From an uncultured Porphyromonadaceae bacterium (GTDB taxonomy: Bacteria > Bacteroidota > Bacteroidia > Bacteroidales > Muribaculaceae): 14,674 nucleotides of DNA. Each line of letters starts with the position of its first letter. Positions within the stretch are counted from its first letter, which is position 1. A program made the translations under genes and the position numbers. The notes under the pieces were generated by a model. It made no database searches, was not told the origin of the DNA, and worked only from the letters and a program-made list of their open reading frames with translations. This document shows, in pieces, positions 12,958 to 14,674 of the stretch. The stretch is from contig CAJMDR010000020.1 in the NCBI GenBank assembly GCA_905212215.1, positions 1 to 14,674 on the forward strand, read 5' to 3'.

Positions 12958-13045
12958 TGGTACAGAAAGTGGGACTCGAACCCACACAGCCCTTGCAGGC
13001 CAAAAGATTTTAAGTCTTTCGTGTCTACCATTCCACCATTTCTGC
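12958..13045 (-). tRNA. tRNA-Leu (anticodon UAA)
   Basis: The minus strand folds as an 88-base class II tRNA: acceptor GCAGAAA/TTTCTGT (first pair G-U), D arm with GTG/CAC, anticodon stem AAAGA/TCTTT around the loop CTTAAAA (anticodon TAA), a long variable arm (GGCC...GGGCT region), T arm GTGGG/CCCAC with loop TTCGAGT, discriminator A and an encoded CCA. It decodes UUA. It stands alone and faces hpf; no integrated element or attachment-site duplication is visible beside it. Confidence 0.95.
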
Positions 13046-13086
13046 CCATGGTACACACAAGGCTCATGCCTTTTGCATATACTTTG

Positions 13087-13118
13087 CAAAGGTAATCATT
13101 ATTTCCTAATCCTGCAAA
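13087..13118 (-). promoter_or_regulatory. Promoter of tRNA-Leu
   Basis: On the minus strand TTTG (13118-13115), 20 bases, TACCTTTG (13094-13087). It lies about 40 bases upstream of the mature tRNA 5' end. Confidence 0.82.
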
Positions 13119-13217
13119 TCCGTTTCAACCGCACCCGAACTGCAGCTACAAACAGCAGGTCTACATTCATTATCATTCAGCATCTACCCTTTGAATAAAC
13201 CGCAGCCTGGGTTGCCG

Positions 13218-13236
13218 GCCTCCCCTCAGCGGAGGC
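13218..13236. other. GC-rich hairpin downstream of the DUF6056-like gene
   Basis: GCCTCC (13218-13223) and GGAGGC (13231-13236) pair over 6 bp around a 7-base loop. On the minus strand it lies 32 bases past the stop of the membrane protein gene, but no T run follows, so it is at best a weak or Rho-assisted 3' end. The rest of 13119-13267 shows nothing recognisable. Confidence 0.35.
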
Positions 13237-13267
13237 TAAGGTTCTTATCCAATTTTCCGGTTCTCCC

Positions 13268-14674
13268 CTATTTTCTCATGCTCTTTCCCCTGTTCTTCAG
13301 CGACTGGAAATTATCCACACTAACATACTCCACTTCCTCCACTACAACCGGGCGCCGCAATCCGAACACTTTCTGGTAATTCATACAGAACTCGCTCCCG
13401 GCAACGCTCTCCATATCATTGACAAAAATTGTCTTCGGCACTGCAGGATATGCAGGAAGCACCACAACGCTTGAATCCGGCTTCATGTCAGCCTGCCGAG
13501 CTATCTCAAGTCTGTTACGATTAGTTGCCTCATAGCCGCTGGCCTTCCCAAGCACCATGTCGCAAACACAAGTAGTCCAGTTTCCTTCAGGCGACGCAAC
13601 CACTATAAAAGCGAAACAGAAAAGACTTACCCCCATCAAGGCAGTGCGCATCCTGCCTGAAACGAACTTCCACAACGAGTTGCCATATTTATGCAACACT
13701 ATGTTCAATCCCCAGAAATAGAAGATGATGAAGAATGTGAACATACAGTTTGCCGTGCGCCCTATCATCACCGATGACAGGCCCAATGTAGGAGGTATAT
13801 GAGCCAGAAACACCGCCACTAATGCGAAGATGAGGAACTTGCCTAAGCTTACATTGAACATCTTCACTCCCGCCAACTTTCGTCCCCACAACAGCACGTA
13901 TACACCCGAAGCCACCAATAGAAACGGGAGCCAGAGTATGAGCCAGCTGAAAGTCTGGCCGAGGCTCACCTCCACAGACCAGAGATAAGGATGAGCCGAC
14001 AGCTGGTGCGTCATGCGAATACCGTTGCCCGGCGATGCAATGACTATAATCACTCCAAACAGCGCAAGTATCGTATAAAGCAGGAAACGGCGGCTGCGAT
14101 AAGTGTAATAAAGGTAGAAGCATGTACAGAAAAGCAATACCGCCGTGACCTCGTTTCCACCAGGTATGAGCAATGACAGAAAGGCGGTAAACACCATCGC
14201 CACCTTGCTGCGGCTTATGCAGAGCGCCATAAACACCACACTCAGCAACGAAGGAATGGAAAAACTGGTATAGGCAGAGAACCAGTAGAAGAACTGCGCC
14301 GGAGAAGGCAACATGCCCATGAAGAGCATATATAGGAACGAACCTGCAGCAAAAGCGGGTACCGTTCCCAACCGACGCCTCAAAGCAAACATCGCCGTTA
14401 TGATGAACGTCAGATAAGTCAACGCCACAACAACCATACTGTATGCCGGAAACAGAGGCAACGGGTCGGAGGAAACTGCAAGAGGATTCAGCGAAGAGAT
14501 GAAAGTTCCGAAATATCGGCCGCTCCAGTATTGCCATATCGCAACAGTTGTGGCAAAGGGATTGCCTCCCATGTTGTGCAGGGCGAAAGTATAGTCATCG
14601 TTTACCGGGAACACATACCGGCTAATCAAAAAGAACGGGATTGCCGTAAGCACTCCCAATGCAATGACGGTTAT
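13268..14674 (-). CDS. Polytopic membrane protein, DUF6056-like (GT-C-like fold), N-terminus outside the window
   Basis: The frame ends with TAG (13270-13268) and stays open to the window edge. A TTG at 14659 is within the first hydrophobic segment (ITVIALGVLTAIPFFLISRY), so the true start lies beyond 14674. The visible 468 residues contain about ten hydrophobic helices. Just after the first is VFPVNDDYTFALHN, an Asp-Asp-Tyr motif in the position where GT-C glycosyltransferases keep their acidic loop, followed by WQYWSGRYFGTFI. A soluble C-terminal segment of about 80 residues (from ATNRNRLEIARQADMKPDSS) ends the protein. This agrees with DUF6056-type proteins of Bacteroidetes, which are presumed glycan or lipid-linked sugar transferases without proven activity. 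It is read toward tRNA-Leu and is unrelated in direction to the rpsU cluster. Confidence 0.72.
   Translation of the reverse strand: MTVIALGVLTAIPFFLISRYVFPVNDDYTFALHNMGGNPFATTVAIWQYWSGRYFGTFISSLNPLAVSSDPLPLFPAYSMVVVALTYLTFIITAMFALRRRLGTVPAFAAGSFLYMLFMGMLPSPAQFFYWFSAYTSFSIPSLLSVVFMALCISRSKVAMVFTAFLSLLIPGGNEVTAVLLFCTCFYLYYTYRSRRFLLYTILALFGVIIVIASPGNGIRMTHQLSAHPYLWSVEVSLGQTFSWLILWLPFLLVASGVYVLLWGRKLAGVKMFNVSLGKFLIFALVAVFLAHIPPTLGLSSVMIGRTANCMFTFFIIFYFWGLNIVLHKYGNSLWKFVSGRMRTALMGVSLFCFAFIVVASPEGNWTTCVCDMVLGKASGYEATNRNRLEIARQADMKPDSSVVVLPAYPAVPKTIFVNDMESVAGSEFCMNYQKVFGLRRPVVVEEVEYVSVDNFQSLKNRGKSMRK

Noticed and set aside
11649..13045. Tyrosine recombinase next to a tRNA as an integrated mobile element
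   Set aside because: The enzyme has Xer-like length and start and sits between rpsU and hpf; no attachment-site repeat, excisionase or cargo is visible, and the tRNA is intact with its own promoter.
13689..14537. 282-codon open frame on the minus strand in a second frame
   Set aside because: It overlaps the membrane protein gene on the same strand in another frame; its residues are His/Cys/Gly-rich without coherent domains, whereas the main frame has regular membrane helices.

Overview
The window looks like core chromosome from a member of the Bacteroidales. A gut Muribaculaceae-type genome of roughly 48-50 % GC would fit, but that family placement is inference. Three things support the order: most genes follow the Bacteroidetes promoter form (TTTG, 19-20 bp, TAnnTTTG) and lack Shine-Dalgarno sequences; the families are typical of the group (DUF4421, CotH-like, SPFH, DUF6056-like, proteins ending in a type IX-like tail); and the run rpsU - xer recombinase - hpf is familiar from Bacteroides relatives.

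Layout, left to right. 1-122: C-terminus of the lytic transglycosylase MltG. 240-452: a small DUF2007 protein. 598-2245: a small exported protein that is little more than a type IX-like C-terminal tail, then a DUF4421 envelope protein. 2381-3933: an overlapping pair, an FdtA/QdtA-type sugar ketoisomerase and a DegT-family sugar aminotransferase, together making a dTDP-3-amino-3,6-dideoxyhexose; a strong hairpin terminator follows. 4028-4291 (minus): an HU protein, divergent from a two-helix SPFH membrane protein (4477-5436). 5560-5727: a 55-residue 2[4Fe-4S] ferredoxin with its own promoter and terminator.

5728-6440 has no convincing protein gene. It holds the ferredoxin terminator, an 8-bp tandem repeat, and what appears to be an unannotated small RNA gene on the minus strand (about 5849-6015) ending in a hairpin plus seven U. 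6441-8817: aminopeptidase P and a gamma-class carbonic anhydrase-like protein, then a terminator. 9014-10989: an exported protein with a type IX-like tail overlapping a CotH-family protein. 10990-11292: a degenerate 9-bp tandem repeat and the promoter and long leader of rpsU. 11293-12868: rpsU (bS21), a tyrosine recombinase of the XerC/XerD type, and hpf, closed by a strong terminator. 12958-13045 (minus): tRNA-Leu(UAA) with its own promoter. 13268-14674 (minus): a polytopic membrane protein, cut by the window edge.

Most genes are housekeeping (wall processing, nucleoid, translation, chromosome dimer resolution, peptide turnover). The less explained parts are the putative small RNA, the two intergenic micro-repeat arrays, the two tail-type exported proteins, and the structured leader of the recombinase gene. 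No phage, IS element, CRISPR array or complete defence system is visible.
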